The notes under the pieces: generated by a model
What the model was told of the DNA's origin: nothing
The model's input: the letters and a program-made list of their open reading frames with translations, nothing else
Databases searched by the model: none
Source of the DNA: Nymphaea colorata
Taxonomy: Eukaryota; Streptophyta; Magnoliopsida; Nymphaeales; Nymphaeaceae
DNA: 64,000 nucleotides
Assembly: GCF_008831285.2 (NCBI RefSeq)
Contig: NC_045138.2
Coordinates: forward strand, 41,657,115 to 41,721,114
Reading direction: 5' to 3'
Position numbers and translations under genes: made by a program
Part shown: positions 11,430-24,300 of the stretch, piece after piece
Layout: every line of letters starts with the position of its first letter
Numbering within the stretch: position 1 is the first letter of the stretch

Positions 11430-11860
11430 GGATCATTTGGTGGGCCAGCATATGTCAATGAGGAATTTCAAACATTATGATTGTCTTAATATAAATATCT
11501 GTTTTAAGTGATTGTATTTTAGGATATTACGTCATTTTATATGGTATGAGGTATTTTATAATATATAGATACTTGTATGCAATTACAGACTCTTTGATGG
11601 GTTGAATCCATAATTGCTATTGATATAAAAGGGTAGTGGTCCCTGGGGTCGTGCAACGGTTGCTTGAAACATTGGTTTCTAGGGTTGTCTCTTCCCCATC
11701 TGAGAGAGACCGCATGGCGCCGCACAGACCCTGGAAGATCCTACTCCAATCTACCATTCGTGCTGTTCAGATGGATTCAGGTACGCTTCCGCTGCAGTTT
11801 AAAGTTTCAATTCCATGATTTAGCATGAACATGATCTTGTTTAGGGCATATTCGTTTTGT
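11430..11860 (+). mobile_element. LTR-like retrotransposon fragment
   Basis: AT-rich sequence that follows the phrase AAGTGGGAGATTG and runs into ATGGATTCAGGTACGCTTCC at about 11770. That layout resembles a plant LTR boundary with leader sequence. Target duplication and partner LTR were not found, so the limits and family are uncertain. Confidence 0.3.
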
Positions 11861-11869
11861 GATGCATGA

Positions 11870-13640
11870 GGGAAATCTCCCATCACCATCATGATCAATG
11901 ATCGATACCTCATCCTTGTTGTGGAGGATCTGTTGGACGAGCTACATGAGGCACTGTTCTTTTCCAAGTTGGATTTGCACTTAGGTTACCATTAAATCAA
12001 GGTCGTAGACAATGACATTCCTAAAACTGCATTTTAAATCCACGACGGCCATTACGAATTCACCCTAATGCCTTTTGGGCTGACCAACATGCCCTCGACA
12101 TTTCAATTGCTGATGAATGATTTATTTCACCCCTTCATGTGATGATTTGTTATCGTCTTTTTTCGAAGATATCTTGGTCTATAGCCCAGGGGAGCAGGAC
12201 CACTTGCAGCACCTACACACGGTACTAGCAGTGTTACAGCAGAACCACTTGTGTGTCAAGCCCTCCAAGTGTATGTTTGGTACCAAAAGTATTTCTTATT
12301 AGGGCCATGTGATCTGTAGAGGGAAGGTGAGTATGGAAGATGAGAAAATACAAGCAGTGAAGGACTGAAATGTTCCTCAGTCCGTGTGAGAGTTGTGCGC
12401 ATTGTTGGGACTTACAGGATACTACCATAAGTTTGCTCAGGGATATGGACTGATAGCAGCACCCCTTACTGAACTAACCAAGAAAGGGAAGTTCCAATGG
12501 GGAGAGAAGGCAAGACATGCATTCCAAAGGCTGAAACAAGTGATAACAGCAGCCCCTATTTTGTAGACACCCAATTTTTAGTTACTCTTTAACGGTCGAG
12601 TCTAATGCATCTGACCTACACATGGGAGTAGTCCTGAGCCAAAACAACCACCCTATTGGCTATTTCAGGAAGGCAATGGGAGTTACTTTTGGCGGCAAAT
12701 CTACCTATGAGCGAGAGCCAATAACCATCATTCTTGCAACTCTCAAATAGGAACATTATCTCATGGCGCAGCGATTTGTGGTGCTGATAGACCATCACAA
12801 CTTGAAGTATTGCTTACAACAACCTATGCTTTAAACGACTATGCAGAAGTGGATCCTCAAGTTGATGGGTTTTGACTTTGGGGTCTATTTTCACAAAGGC
12901 AAAGAGAATGTAGCTGCTGAAGGTCTCTCCAGATCTGTGGAACAACATCAACACAGCCTGCTACAACTGTCATAGGTGTAGGTTACACTTTGAGATCAAA
13001 TCAGATGAGCACAGGAAGAAAGTTATTCCACCAAAAAGATTAAACAATAGCTGAGTGAAAATTCCTACAAGGTAATTGGCTATGAGTGGAGTCCTCCTTA
13101 CCTATATCACCAAGGTCGCATTTTTATTCCACTAGAAACACCATTTCCTAGGCTGCTAAAGGAGCACTACTATAATGGGCACACTGCCGGGCATGAAGGA
13201 GTAGAAGCAACCTACAAAAGGCTGCAAAATACCTTCTATTGGCCAGAGGGATGAAGAGGGCTATAAGAGACTTTGTACGCCAATGTGACGAATGCCAACG
13301 AAACAAGCATGAACTAATGAGGCCTGCAATGCTATTACAACCATTTCCCACACCTGAATTGAATTGATATGGGAAGACATCTCCATGGACTTTATTGAAG
13401 GGTTGCTGAATTCCAAAGATAAGTTAGTTATACTTGTAATGGTAGACTAGCTTTCAAATTGCACACATTTTGCTGCAGTGTCTCACCCTTACACTGCTAA
13501 GACCATGGCACAAGTCTTCCAAGAAAACATAGGGAGACTCCCCAGGATGCCATGGACTATTGTCAGTGATCGCGACCCAGTTTTTCTTAGTGACTTTTGG
13601 AAGGAATATTTTTCAATTGTAGGGCTCGGCATTACAAATG
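11870..13640 (+). pseudogene. Decayed Ty3/gypsy pol (RT, RNase H, integrase)
   Basis: Plus-strand fragments in several frames read as gypsy polymerase in the usual order. Reverse transcriptase is at about 11890-12560 ([35 protein letters not shown] in place of the usual Y/F-x-DD box, then LLGLTGYYHKFA). An RNase H-like stretch is at about 12570-12960. An integrase zinc-binding and core region is at about 13080-13640 (HTAGHEGVEATYKRL, WTIVSDRDPVFLSDFWKE). Stops and frameshifts are frequent, and the catalytic box reads ED rather than DD. No LTR pair was found. Confidence 0.8.
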
Positions 13641-14624
13641 AGTATTACGTATCACCCACTGACCAATTACATATGTTAAATGAAAAGAGGCTTGAGGCAA
13701 TAGAACATGTTGAGGCTCATCATCAGAAGATAACATTACATTATACAAAATTTATTGTCTTTCAAAAGCAAATTCAAAATCAATGATTTGATCATCAAAT
13801 CAATCATTCCACTCAAGAAAAATATATGTCACATTTTCATCAAACTAGAAAGTGTCTTACATGGCTAAGGAAGTATAGCCCATTAACTCATAAGCTTATT
13901 GATGCCAACATAATGGAACTATTAGACCTTGTTAATGCCTTGCATTCAAGAAATTTTTACATTTGTCCTTGTGTCATCCTTGTACTATTTATTATGCACA
14001 TTAATAAAAAGAAAAATTTTTCAATTTCAATTGCATTGTCAATCTTCAATTTATCCTACAAATGTACCATCTAGTGAACAAATGTTTACCGAGCCACCAA
14101 CTAGGCATTTTTCCATATTGTACCATACTAGGGCATCTTTCTCGGCCTTTCGTTCGATCCATTAGGGTAGGAAAGGGCAATACTCCTACAATAAGATTTC
14201 TAAAGAGGACCTTTTTAATATCTAGCTTCAAAAACAAATTTTCCCAAGAATCCATTGTTAAATATGGTTTTTTAAACCAATTTCTCTAGTGCACAGTAGT
14301 ACCTTTTTCTGGGTCACTAGTGAGGATGAGTTAAGTGAATATCTATTTTTATAATTCTTCAAGTTGATCTTCTAATTTATGTTTGATATGATTATGTGTT
14401 ATTTAAACTCTTTATTAATAAATTATAGTTTATTAGTTCATGTAATCATGAATTGTTACATTGTTTTTTAGGTCACTAGCACATGTGGGAATTATGATTT
14501 GTTATTTTATTTTTAGGTGTCTTTGTTGGTCTTCAGACTTTATGCTTTTTTGAGACTAAGATTGTTGACTGAAATTGAAATGTGTAGATGATGACCTTGA
14601 ATCATTAGCATATGACTGATCTTC
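13641..14624. other. No gene seen
   Basis: AT-rich intergenic DNA between the gypsy remnant and the LINE. Short open frames are present, but none has a protein-like composition or a recognisable match. Confidence 0.4.
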
Positions 14625-14898
14625 CTTTGCAAGGTTATATGCCAATAAACGGCTGCTGGGAGGTAGGCTCCCATCCTTTTATTACAGAAAAATTAAGATA
14701 TGTACAAGGCAAAAGAAAAATTTACACAAAGATGTGAAACAGCCACATCAGGGGAAAAAACCCAAAAAAACCCAGGCAAGCATAACCCAGCTGCCCCAAA
14801 AACCATCACCAGAAGGCCAAAAAATTCGACCAGCGTTACAGCTCCTGAAAAGGCAAAGACTAAAAACAGAAACAATATTAGAAAACCAAAAGAAAGCA

Positions 14899-16215
14899 TT
14901 AACCACCATCATCCCTGCCATCCCTTTCCCCATAATGACACATCTGTTCTCCAGCCTCTAAAGTAGGCAGTTGACTAAGAACCCTTAGACGTTGGCTGGC
15001 CGCCCTCATGTGATGCCATTTCTGGTTAATCGGCCTCCTGCCTTCCAACATCGCTCTAAGTCTGCGCTTCCATCCTTCATTGTTAGATATGATCCCCAAA
15101 TTGTCATTGACTCTCGCCATAGATTGCAGCCAACCATTGAGCACCTGTAATTCAGCTTCATCCTCCTTAGATTGAGCTTCAGTAAATATGGCCTCAATAG
15201 ATTCCATGTCTCTCAATCTCCACATGCCCATCACCATGGTATTAATGCCCTTCTTATATGTGACAATTTGCAACACATTAGTGTCCATGCTTAAACTGGA
15301 GAGTCTGCCCTCGCAAAGGATTCCAGTCCGCAACCAAGTGGACATAGCCTTACGCTCGTCTTCCTTCAGCTGCAACCTTTGAAAAGCCTCCTTAGCTGAG
15401 CTCCCAACAACAGTGAAAATATGTTCAGACATAGCTGTGGTCAGTCTCTCATGTGCCACTTCATTCCTGAACCACCATAACTTCCATAACGCGATTGGAA
15501 AGAGCAACATCCAACATTTCCTAATCCATTTAACCTTGAACGACACCCTGCTCCAAATCTGAAATTCCTTATCAATGCTCTGCCACGGGAGCCTACTCCT
15601 ACCAAAGCTAGCAATCGCCTTTCGCCACACCTTTTGCACAATAGAACACTTGAACATGACATGCACATTGTTCTCCTCCTCTCTTTTACATAAATGTCAT
15701 CTGTTAGCCAAATGAACTCCATGTCTTTGTAATCTGTCTTGAGTGGTCAGTCTCATGTGGCTGGTGATGTAGGTAGTCCAGCTTGCTCTAACTAGGATGT
15801 GATTGTTCCATATACGCTTTCGCCATCCTTCCTGAATACCCTTCTGTCTTATGGCGTCCCAAATCGATCTAGAGCTAAGTTCTTTGAGTTCTGTAGCATT
15901 ACTAACAAGTTTGTCAGTCTCATTAACTAGTTGGATGCACGTGCTCGCGGTTAAAGCCTTGCTTGGCAAAGTTAGCCTAGCTTCACCCAAACTCCTAACT
16001 TCTGCAACAGAAAGCTTCAACTGATCAACTATGACACCATACTCCTCTCCACTAATTGATTTCACCAGAATTTCGTCATGCCACCAATCGAACCAGAAGA
16101 AAACAGAATTACCATCTCCAATCTTCCACCTCACCCAATTTGCTATCTTATTCCAGCTTTTTCCTAAGCTTTTCCAAGCCCAAGATCCCCTCCAAGGTTT
16201 ACGCACAGTCCACAA
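14899..16215 (-). pseudogene. LINE ORF2 C-terminal part (zinc-binding RT region)
   Basis: Two adjoining frames (15697-16215 and 14899-15666) carry the cysteine/histidine-type tail found after the reverse transcriptase of plant L1 elements: VRWKIGDGNSVFFWFDWWHD, then a CXXXH-like MHVMFKCSIVQKVWRKA stretch. A frameshift near 15680 separates the parts. Confidence 0.7.
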
Positions 16216-16371
16216 ACTGTTTGATTTGAGATAAGTAGCTCTGATCCATTGTGCAAAGAGAGAGTTATTATTAAAGGAAGATCAAAGTCTACTCACTAAG
16301 AGGGAAACGTTGACTTCCTCAAGAAGGCGTAGACCAATACCACCTTCCGCCTTGGGCTTGCACAAAGTATG

Positions 16372-17811
16372 CTAGGCTATTTGGTGGATGTGCCAGTTAA
16401 CCTCAGTATCAGCCCACAGGAATCCGGTCATGCATCGCTCCAGCTTTTTAAGTACTTCGTTCGGAAGAGAGAAAGCTTGCATCCAAAAATTGCCCATGGA
16501 GCTAAGGTTATGGGTGATGAGGCAAGCACGTCCTGCATAGGATAGAAGTTGGGTTTTCCAAGGTGCCAACTTCTTCTTGAATTTAGCAATCAACCCTGCG
16601 CAAAGGTTCGCACTTAAGTTTCCCGTAAAGAGAGGGACACCCAAGTAATCCAAAGGTAGCTTAGCCACCTGCCAGCCTCCAATGTTGGCCAACCTTTGCT
16701 TAAGGGGAGTATCAACGTTGAAAGTGAAAAGCGAAGACTTGGAGTTGTTGATAATGAAACCTATTCTTTCTTCAAGTTGGCTCAGGACCCTCTTGATATT
16801 GGTTATCGATTTAACTGAAGCAACACTGAAGAGGAGGAGATCATCAGCAAATATTAAGCAGTGAACATCAGGAATGGCTCTAACTGAGTAGGGTAGGCGA
16901 ATGGCCCCCTTCATAATTTGTCCCTTAAGATATCTGACTGCCATTTCCATTACAAGTATGAAAAGGTAGGGAGACATCAGATCACCTTGCCTAACACCCC
17001 TCGCAGCTGTGAAGTTTCTCCCAGCGTCACCATTAATCAACACTGTATAGGAGACAGAGGAGACACAAAGCATGATTTTTTCCACCCAGAACGGGTGAAA
17101 TCCCAGATAAAGGAGGCTATTATGCATGAACCTCCAAGACACTCTATCCTACGCTTTAGAGATAGCGAGTTTGAGACAGGCTACGGCTTCTTTCCTGCTA
17201 TCAAAAAGGTGAACCAACTCATTGGCCATGGCAATCTGATCGTGGATCACCCTAGATTTGACAAAGGCCCCTTGAGTTATCCCGATCAAGCGAGGAAGGA
17301 TGTTCTTCATGCACTGCACCATTACTTTAGCAATCACTTTGTAAAGACTATTGCATAGGGCAATGGGTCTATAATCTTCGATCCGATGAGCTCCTCTTTT
17401 CTTAGGGTTGAACATCAAGTAGGTCTTGTTCAAGCTACGCACCAACTTCCCTGTTTTAAAAAAATTGTCCACCACTCTCCAAATATCTTGGCCAATCTCC
17501 TCCCACATGATTTGATAAAAAAAGTTTGGGAAACCATCAGGCCCCGGAGCACTGTCCTTGTCCAGAGACATAACAGCTTCCTTGACCTCCGCATAGGTGG
17601 CTGGTCCCAAGAGGGAGGCGTTCTCTTCCGTAGAGACAAATTCTCCCTGCCCGATGTCACTAGGGATATCACCATTAGCCGAAGTTTCATTAAGGAAACT
17701 TTCAAAATGGCTGCTAGCTGCTTCCAGCATGCTATTGATAGAAGAGAAAGTTTGCTCAGCAATGCGGTTCTTTCTAGATCTATTGTTGGCAATGGTTTGG
17801 AAGAATCGCAT
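16372..17811 (-). pseudogene. LINE ORF2 reverse transcriptase domain
   Basis: Frames 17149-17811 and 16372-17142 together hold the RT blocks in order: SAPGPDGFPNFFYQIMW, YRPIALCNSLYKVIAKV, ITQGAFVKSRVIHDQI, then GVRQGDLMSPYLFILVME and the catalytic LIFADDLLLFS. The FADD box is intact, but a frame change near 17145 separates the two halves. Confidence 0.85.
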
Positions 17812-18332
17812 GTTTTTGTCCCCATCTGATAACCACTAGACTCTCGACTTTTCCTTCCACATGATTTCTTCCAGGTGTAAAACCTTTTCCAGCTCTCTCT
17901 TGATGGATTCCTCTTCCCTCGTTGCCCACCCATCCCCAGCCTCACTATTTGCTTGGGCTTGCCTGAGACGACTTTGAAGTGACTTTATGTTGTCCTCAAT
18001 ACGGCCAAAAGAATTTTTGTTCCAGTATATAAGGCTGCGCTTCACCACCTCAAGTTTTCGAAGGACCCGCAACATAGGACACCCCTGCACCTCAGCCCCC
18101 ACGCTTCACTGATAACCTGGCGACCTTTCCTGGTCAACATCCAGGGTTTTAAGACTCTGAACCGTCTAGTGTTCCTATTCTGCCAAAGAGGGTTGTCCAT
18201 CTTCACCATGATCACCTTATGGTCTGAAGTGGCTCTGGGGGCCGTAGAAAGAGTACAAACAACATTTGTCTGTCTTTCCCAAGCAGAATTAGTGAAACCC
18301 CAGTCAAGTTTGCAAAAAATCCTATCTTTACC

Positions 18333-18899
18333 CTAGTGTCTATTGGACCAGGTGTAGTTACTTTGGTTATCACATAGTTCGTTTAGATTGGAAGATAGTA
18401 CGAATCTGTTAAAATCAGAACAAGCTTGAACATTCGAGGGCTTACCTGTTTTGTTGAGGCAGTTACGCATAGCATTAAAGTCCCCATAGATCAAAGTAGG
18501 AATGTCTTGAGCATTGAGAAAAAATGCCAACTCAGCAAAGCTATTACGACGAAGAAGGGGGTTGTTTGGCATGTAAACAGCTACTATCCGAAAAATCTGC
18601 ATCACATTAGCAAAAGAGAAAAAACCGGCCAACCACCATTGGTTTTTAACCCAACCATGGTTGTGAGCATGCACCTGGTTCCAAAGGCCAAAAATACGAG
18701 CACGCCTCTCCTCCCCATCTTCATTCCTCTGCACCCCTTCCATGTTTAAGCGGCTGGCAATACTCCTAATAACCACCTCCTTAACTTGCGCATCAAGTAG
18801 AAAGCAAATCCAAGGCCTTTCAGACTTACAAAGATTAACGAGGTCTTGTTGGGCTGCCGGCCGTGCAGCCCCCCTCATGTTCCAACAAGCGAGTTTCAT
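18333..18899 (-). pseudogene. LINE ORF2 N-terminal endonuclease domain
   Basis: The frame starts with MKLACWNMRGAARP, the usual start of plant L1 ORF2 (pattern KxxxWNxRG), and continues through YGDFNAMRN and SNYTWSNR, which match apurinic-endonuclease motifs (GDFN and the late TWSN block). The next domain follows in another frame, so the protein is broken. Confidence 0.85.
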
Positions 18900-19129
18900 C
18901 GGCGCATCGCCGACTTCGCTCCATCCCCCCCATCCATAGCCTCTTCCATTTCCCCTGGCTGTTTGCCCTTGGCCTTTTCATCTAAAACACGACTTATCTC
19001 CTTAATTAAGTCATATCTTTCTTTTCTTCTCTTTCGTCCAACCTTGATCCATTCATTTTCTCCTTCCCCTAGCTTAGGATTGTCTACTGGGGGAGTGCTG
19101 AGTTGATCATTCATATATATGCTTTGCAA
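18896..19129 (-). pseudogene. LINE ORF1 C-terminal tail
   Basis: This short frame ends at the start of ORF2 and contains ENEWIKVGRKRRKERYD. It resembles the W-x-x-VGRKRR tail of plant L1 ORF1 gag-like proteins. The rest of ORF1 is missing because the element is truncated at the 5' end. Confidence 0.55.
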
Positions 19130-19278
19130 ATTTACCTTATATCTTTGATGACTTTATTTTTCTCCCTTTTGCCTCTAAAACTACAGAACTACATGGTCAT
19201 AAAAAAATTTGATGTGAAGATCACTAGATCAAGGTTACTTTTTAATATTTTTCTTTAAATATAGTTCTTGATACTGTC

Positions 19279-19281
<3 letters not shown>

Positions 19282-19362
<81 letters not shown>
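19282..19362. repeat. (AT)n microsatellite
   Basis: An almost perfect run of about 40 AT dinucleotides. Apparent YIYIYI reading frames through it are artefacts. Confidence 0.95.
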
Positions 19363-19365
<3 letters not shown>

Positions 19366-20559
19366 TTTTGATTTGATGATTACCAGATCAGTGAGAAGGT
19401 TGATGACGAACCTGTTATAATTTTCAAGAATGATGTATTCTATAATTGGGGTAGGTACAGAGCCCGTTTGTACATTGAATTTGTGATGTCCCAATGGGTT
19501 GAGTAGATTTTGGTATTATTTTGATTATTGGACTTTGTCTTGGCTGACAATTGGCTACCTTTGCTTCTGGGTATTTTTGTTTCTTTTATATTGATTGTGA
19601 CTCTCCCTCTCTTTCTCTCTATGCAGTAGCAGAAAACGGACATTGAGTATATTTTCTGCCAAATTCTTCGAAAGCCATGTATGCTGCCACCTTTGTATTC
19701 CATTTATAATTGTTATGACAAATTGGATTCCAAATGAGAAACAAGTGAGTGACGATGATGCACTATGTGCAGCAAGGGCAGTTCATTCCTCAAAAACATG
19801 GGCATGTTTTTGTATGAACTTGCAGTGATTAGTTAAGTAAAGTTGATAAGTTTTGCATGTGAGGTATGTCAAAGATGGAGACAAAATTTTTTGCTTATTT
19901 GCCTCCATGTGATTCTCTTTCTATTCTTGTGGTGTGGGAGAGGTTGCTATCCAGATTGTATGTTATACTATTGAGGTTTGTCAGTGCACACTTGTCAAGT
20001 AAAGTTGTTAACCATTTTTCATCACTTTTAACTAGGCACAATTTCCCTAACTTCTGCTTTCTTAGGGACTTCTCATGTTTTATGTCACAATATTTTTTAA
20101 GGAGAGATACCATGAGTTTTTTATGGTTGAATAATGACAAATGGTCGAAGCTTTGACTGTTGTCCTCTTTAAAATCTATACATATGTACTGGCCTCTATT
20201 TCCTGGAATTATGACCTTAATCATCAATCCCCCTGCCCTTGACTCAGTGAAACTATTGTCGAGTTTCATTATGTTATATGATGTTTATTTTATTGTAGTT
20301 TCTTCTTTTTGTCATTTTTGTACGCTTGTTATTTGTAGTCATTGGGCGGTTTGGTGATCAAGCCTCCAAGAGTTCATATAGGGAGTTTATGAAAGGCTTC
20401 ATTGTAATATGCCCTTATGTTTATAACCATTTATTTCACTTGATCGTAGCATTCTTCTGCTTTTATATGTCAAGAAGTCAACACAGGCTGTCTGCAATTG
20501 CCAAGCATAGTCCAAATATGGTTTTGTATTTTATAATTGTCATACTATTTTCCATTTAA
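19363..20559. other. No gene seen
   Basis: AT-rich intergenic DNA. Open frames of 60-125 codons occur on both strands, but none shows domains or conserved motifs. Confidence 0.4.
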
Positions 20560-20800
20560 CTAGTTAACAAGCTTTATTAAGCTCATTTAAATGAGCTTGA
20601 CGAGCTGAGCCATAGTTTTTTTTTTCAAATCTTAAATGAGTCAAGCTTGACATTGTGCCTCATGCACGAACCCAACATTGTACTATCAAGTCAAGCTTGA
20701 GCCATTCTACGGAGCTTGACTTGAGATTTTATGAGTCGAGCCGAGCTCGACCTTGGCTAGCTCGAGATCAACTCGTCATGTTCAGCCCCACTTTTTACTT
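20560..20800. mobile_element. Fragment of a GAGCTCGAG-rich hAT-type element
   Basis: GAGCTTGACGAGCTGAG, GAGTCGAGCCGAGCTCGA and related repeats resemble the ends of the hAT element at 302-1113, and the right side ends in a TTCAGCCCCA phrase like that element's terminus. No matching target duplication was found, so limits are approximate. Confidence 0.45.
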
Positions 20801-22449
20801 ATGAAATCTAAAACATCTAATGACATGTAACTAGGATGGAAATCCTCTCCCTTTCTCAAAGAAAGTGATGTTTTACAGAACTGGTGGGTTTGGGGTAGAA
20901 GAGCAAACTCTATGAACTTTCCCATAAATGATGGCTCTTCTACTGAAAAGAAACAAACTAAAGGACACAAGTTCCCAATAAATATAAGGTTGATAGTGAC
21001 AAGGTTGCCGATCCCTGGTAAATCTAGGTTTTCTAATGATTGAAAAACTGTAAACAGTTGGAGAAAACTTCCCTTTCCTTGAAAAGAAGTTCATAATAAA
21101 CTAGCTTGAGCGGCACATTTTAAGAAATCATTAAATAGAAAGGATAATCAAAGTATGGTTATGAAGTGGTGAACTGTTAGATTCCCCAACAAATAGTCTT
21201 CTATACAAAGTTTAACTAGCCATGAGCCTTTGATAGACCTAGAATTACATATTATTATGACAACAATTTTGTATACAATAACATCTTAAGAAGTGAGTTC
21301 CCCTCAAACTATTCCATAAGTATTGGATCTTATGATAGGTAAATCATATGAAAAGCAAACTCACTTGCATTTCCAAAAAAATGTATGGTTTCTTTATGAT
21401 GAACTAAAAAGATTTTTAGTTGCTAAGGTGGGAGAGTTTCTTCCATAGATGATCTCCTAGTCAACTAGAAGACTACTTTCAAAAAGAAAGTTTGAAATTA
21501 GATTGAAGATTGCTTTAAAATCACTAGTTCAACAACTAGATACGAATTTGCATGAAAAAGCAAGTCAAAACAAAGGACAAATTTTCTGGAATTCTTCCTT
21601 AGACTTAGGGTTCCTTGTGGAAAAAAAGCCAACATAACAAATAACTGTAGCCATAAAGTACTTAATAAATAAATGTTGTTTAAGGCCTACTTACATTTGT
21701 TAATCCCTCACGCATTGGATCACCACTTTTCTTTACCAATCATCTAAGCAAACTAAAGCTTCCATAGTCCTCAGCACCAATGAACTTTGATTGTCATTAA
21801 GAATTTGACCTCGTACCGTAAGCTCTTGCTGAAGCAACTAAAGTAATTGGAGTTGACAACATATCATGTATCATTTATTAAAATGTTGGATCATTGGATT
21901 CCTTATCTTTCTATCATTTCAAAATATTAAAGGAATCATCACCGTCGTCGTCTTTATCATGCTTAATCAACTTATATTCCAATTGTATGTTGAGCATGCT
22001 TAATCAACTTATATTTCAATTGTATGTTGAGCTTGGACTTGGAAACAAGAAAAGAAATATTCTCAACTTCATCAAGAACTTAAAAAATAACTTAAATGCA
22101 CCATGTACCATATCGGCCTCTATTGGAAACATTATGTCTATTAGAAGAACTATTTATTATAATATAAGTAAAATTAGACCTATCACTGCATTTTGAGTTT
22201 CATTTCTTTTAACATAATTCTCATAAACCTCTTGCAATATACTTTTTATCATTTTTACTTGTTTTTCCTTTCTTCTTTTGATTGACAAGTTTTTTAATTC
22301 TAGTTGTAGATCCAATATAGATGCAATTGCCATTAAAAGTTACTTATTTTCTAATATTTATCAAAAATTCCCTTCATTTTTTCTTTTCATTTTTTTCATA
22401 TGCGTGTCTTTTTTGTCAACATTTTCCTACTATACTTCTTGAATTTTCT
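20801..22449. other. Intergenic DNA with a 38-bp tandem duplication
   Basis: No gene recognised. At about 21958-22033 the phrase ATGCTTAATCAACTTATATT with its following bases is repeated twice in tandem, differing at one base. The stretch may be the decayed 3' part of the hAT transposase next to it. Confidence 0.35.
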
Positions 22450-23370
22450 AAATTTCAAGAAAAAAACAAGTTTGTTGTAAATAATTAGACTAAGAGAACA
22501 TGACAGAGATATCATGGAAAACCTAAAGAAAATCAAATATCTGGGAAAGCCCTATCATTAGGTCAAAGCAGCCATATAAAACATTTTTGTATGCAAACAG
22601 AGTTTCCAAACATAAAATATATAGAATTTCATTGAGTAAAGTGTTTATACAAACTTCCTTGTAATTGAAATTTTCGATTCTTTTGTTGAAGCTGTAAAAC
22701 TGTGAGTTTTGATAGTAAAAGTTTGAGATAATTGCATCTACAAAAGTAACGATTTCATCTGTAATGGCATTAACTCAACTTGCACCATCAAATTCGAAGT
22801 CTCTGCTCAACATCACATAAGAAAAAATTTACCTTCATAACGTAAGTTTATGTCACTCTTTTTTATATTCCATTTTAATTTTCTTACAAGAACATCATTT
22901 GAAGTAGCATTATCGACTGTAATAGATATTATTTTTCTTTGAATTTTTCATCTTAGGATGTTTAACAATTGCAGTTGCTAAAACTTTTCCAGTATGAGGT
23001 AGCTCAACTTCAGTAAAATTCAGGATACGTTGTTGCATTATATTCTCCATTTTCTATCAATAAAATGAGTAATGTACTAACATATACCCAAGTTCTCGAC
23101 TTGAAGGCTACATATCTGTAGTCAAAGCACTTTCATCAACATCCTTCGTAACATTTTTCAGTTTTTTTTTTGTTTTCATAAAATCTCATTACATCTCTCC
23201 AAATAGTTACATTTGAAGTTGGCACCCGCCTAAGAAAACCAAGCATAAGAAGAAATTTAAGTCAACAATTATCAGTTACAAAAAATGCATGTTCTTTAAT
23301 TACTACTACCTTTGCAATAACCACTCTTATTGACTACATGTTAATGTTGAAGCTCATCTTCTTCAGCTTT
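22450..23370 (-). pseudogene. Decayed hAT (Ac-like) transposase
   Basis: Read on the minus strand in shifting frames, this region matches hAT transposases in order: a FLRRVPTSNVTIWRDVMRFY stretch, an ALTTDM-like block, QQRILNFTEVELPHTGKVLA (family pattern LQKRILNFxxxPxPHTG), then NATSNDVLVRKLK, a GKFF...NLMVQ block and a degenerate RWNSTYxML-like WNSxYILCLETL. Frameshifts and stops are many. It has no visible link to the short hAT elements in this window, because its own ends were not found. Confidence 0.75.
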
Positions 23371-24300
23371 TTTGTAACAATTGAAGTCTCACTCAAACTA
23401 AAACTTAAAACCCATTGTTTTTTGTCTACAAAACACTACACAGATTAATGAATGGGAAGCTAGTCAGCCTTGTATGAGGGCAGAAGTTGCAGATGAAAGG
23501 GTAAAAGAACTTGAAACAATACTTTATTGAAGCAAGAGAATTCACCTTTGAAACAACAACTCAAGTGTCTAACAATTTGTCGCTTTATGTACCTTACAAT
23601 ATATGATCTTTTATGTAACTAAGCTCTTACAACACTAATTGACAATGTCTTTCATTACTGATTGTGTAGGTTGCGAAATACAAGTTGATCAAACAATGGA
23701 TGGATGTATACACTTGATGTATGTTTTCAATTAATTTTGACATATAAAAATTGCAATTATGATTAGATTAACCTAAAAATGATATTGCCAATACAAGGGT
23801 GGCATGTCCTACAATATTTATATTTTATTATATTTAATGTTTTTGTTATTTTAAATTTTTAAACATATACACAGACAGTTGAATCCAACCCCCAAATTGT
23901 TTAATTGGTTGAATGATGACAATTACATTTACTTTGTTGACCAACAATCAACCTAATCAGCAAACTGGCGAAGACTCAAAAAAGAAAAGGCGCAGACGCA
24001 TGAGCATTTTCTTTATGTTTGGATAGAGAGAAAGAGAGGGAAAAGGGAAGGAAATGGAAAGGAGAGAGAAATGAAGGGCAAGAAAAATGATTAATGTACA
24101 TACTTGTTTGGATAAAAAGGAAAGGAAAGGAAATAAAAATAAATTATGAAAAACACCTTTTTACCTGTAGTTTAATGTTTGTTTTATTTATTCTTGTTTA
24201 TTCCAACCCCGAAATTGTTAATGAAAACAGTTAAACCGGCGAAGACTCAACTAGAGAAACTAGAGAGAGGCAGGCGCGAGAGCATTTATTTGGATTAAAA
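23371..24300. promoter_or_regulatory. COP1 distal promoter with an imperfect direct repeat
   Basis: No gene is visible. Two related segments (about 23884-24015 and 24201-24300) share TCCAACCCC(C/G)AAATTGTT, then (A/C)GGCGAAGACTCAA, then a GCGC/GCAG...GAGCATTT stretch. They flank a purine-rich tract (24020-24160). This suggests a local duplication or an insertion flanked by copied sequence just upstream of COP1. Confidence 0.4.

Larger units (their letters stand above)
14633..19121 (-). mobile_element. 5'-truncated L1-type LINE, inactive
   Basis: A non-LTR retrotransposon on the minus strand: tail of ORF1, then ORF2 with endonuclease, reverse transcriptase and a C-terminal zinc-binding region. 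An 8-bp match CTTTGCAA at 14625-14632 and 19122-19129 may be the target duplication. The right (5') end cuts into ORF1, as expected from incomplete reverse transcription. ORF2 is broken into at least five frames. No poly(A) tail is obvious at the left end, so the exact 3' boundary is uncertain. Confidence 0.75.

Noticed and set aside
11636-11818. 60-codon frame in the LTR-like fragment
   Set aside because: Lies in repeat sequence and shows no domain.
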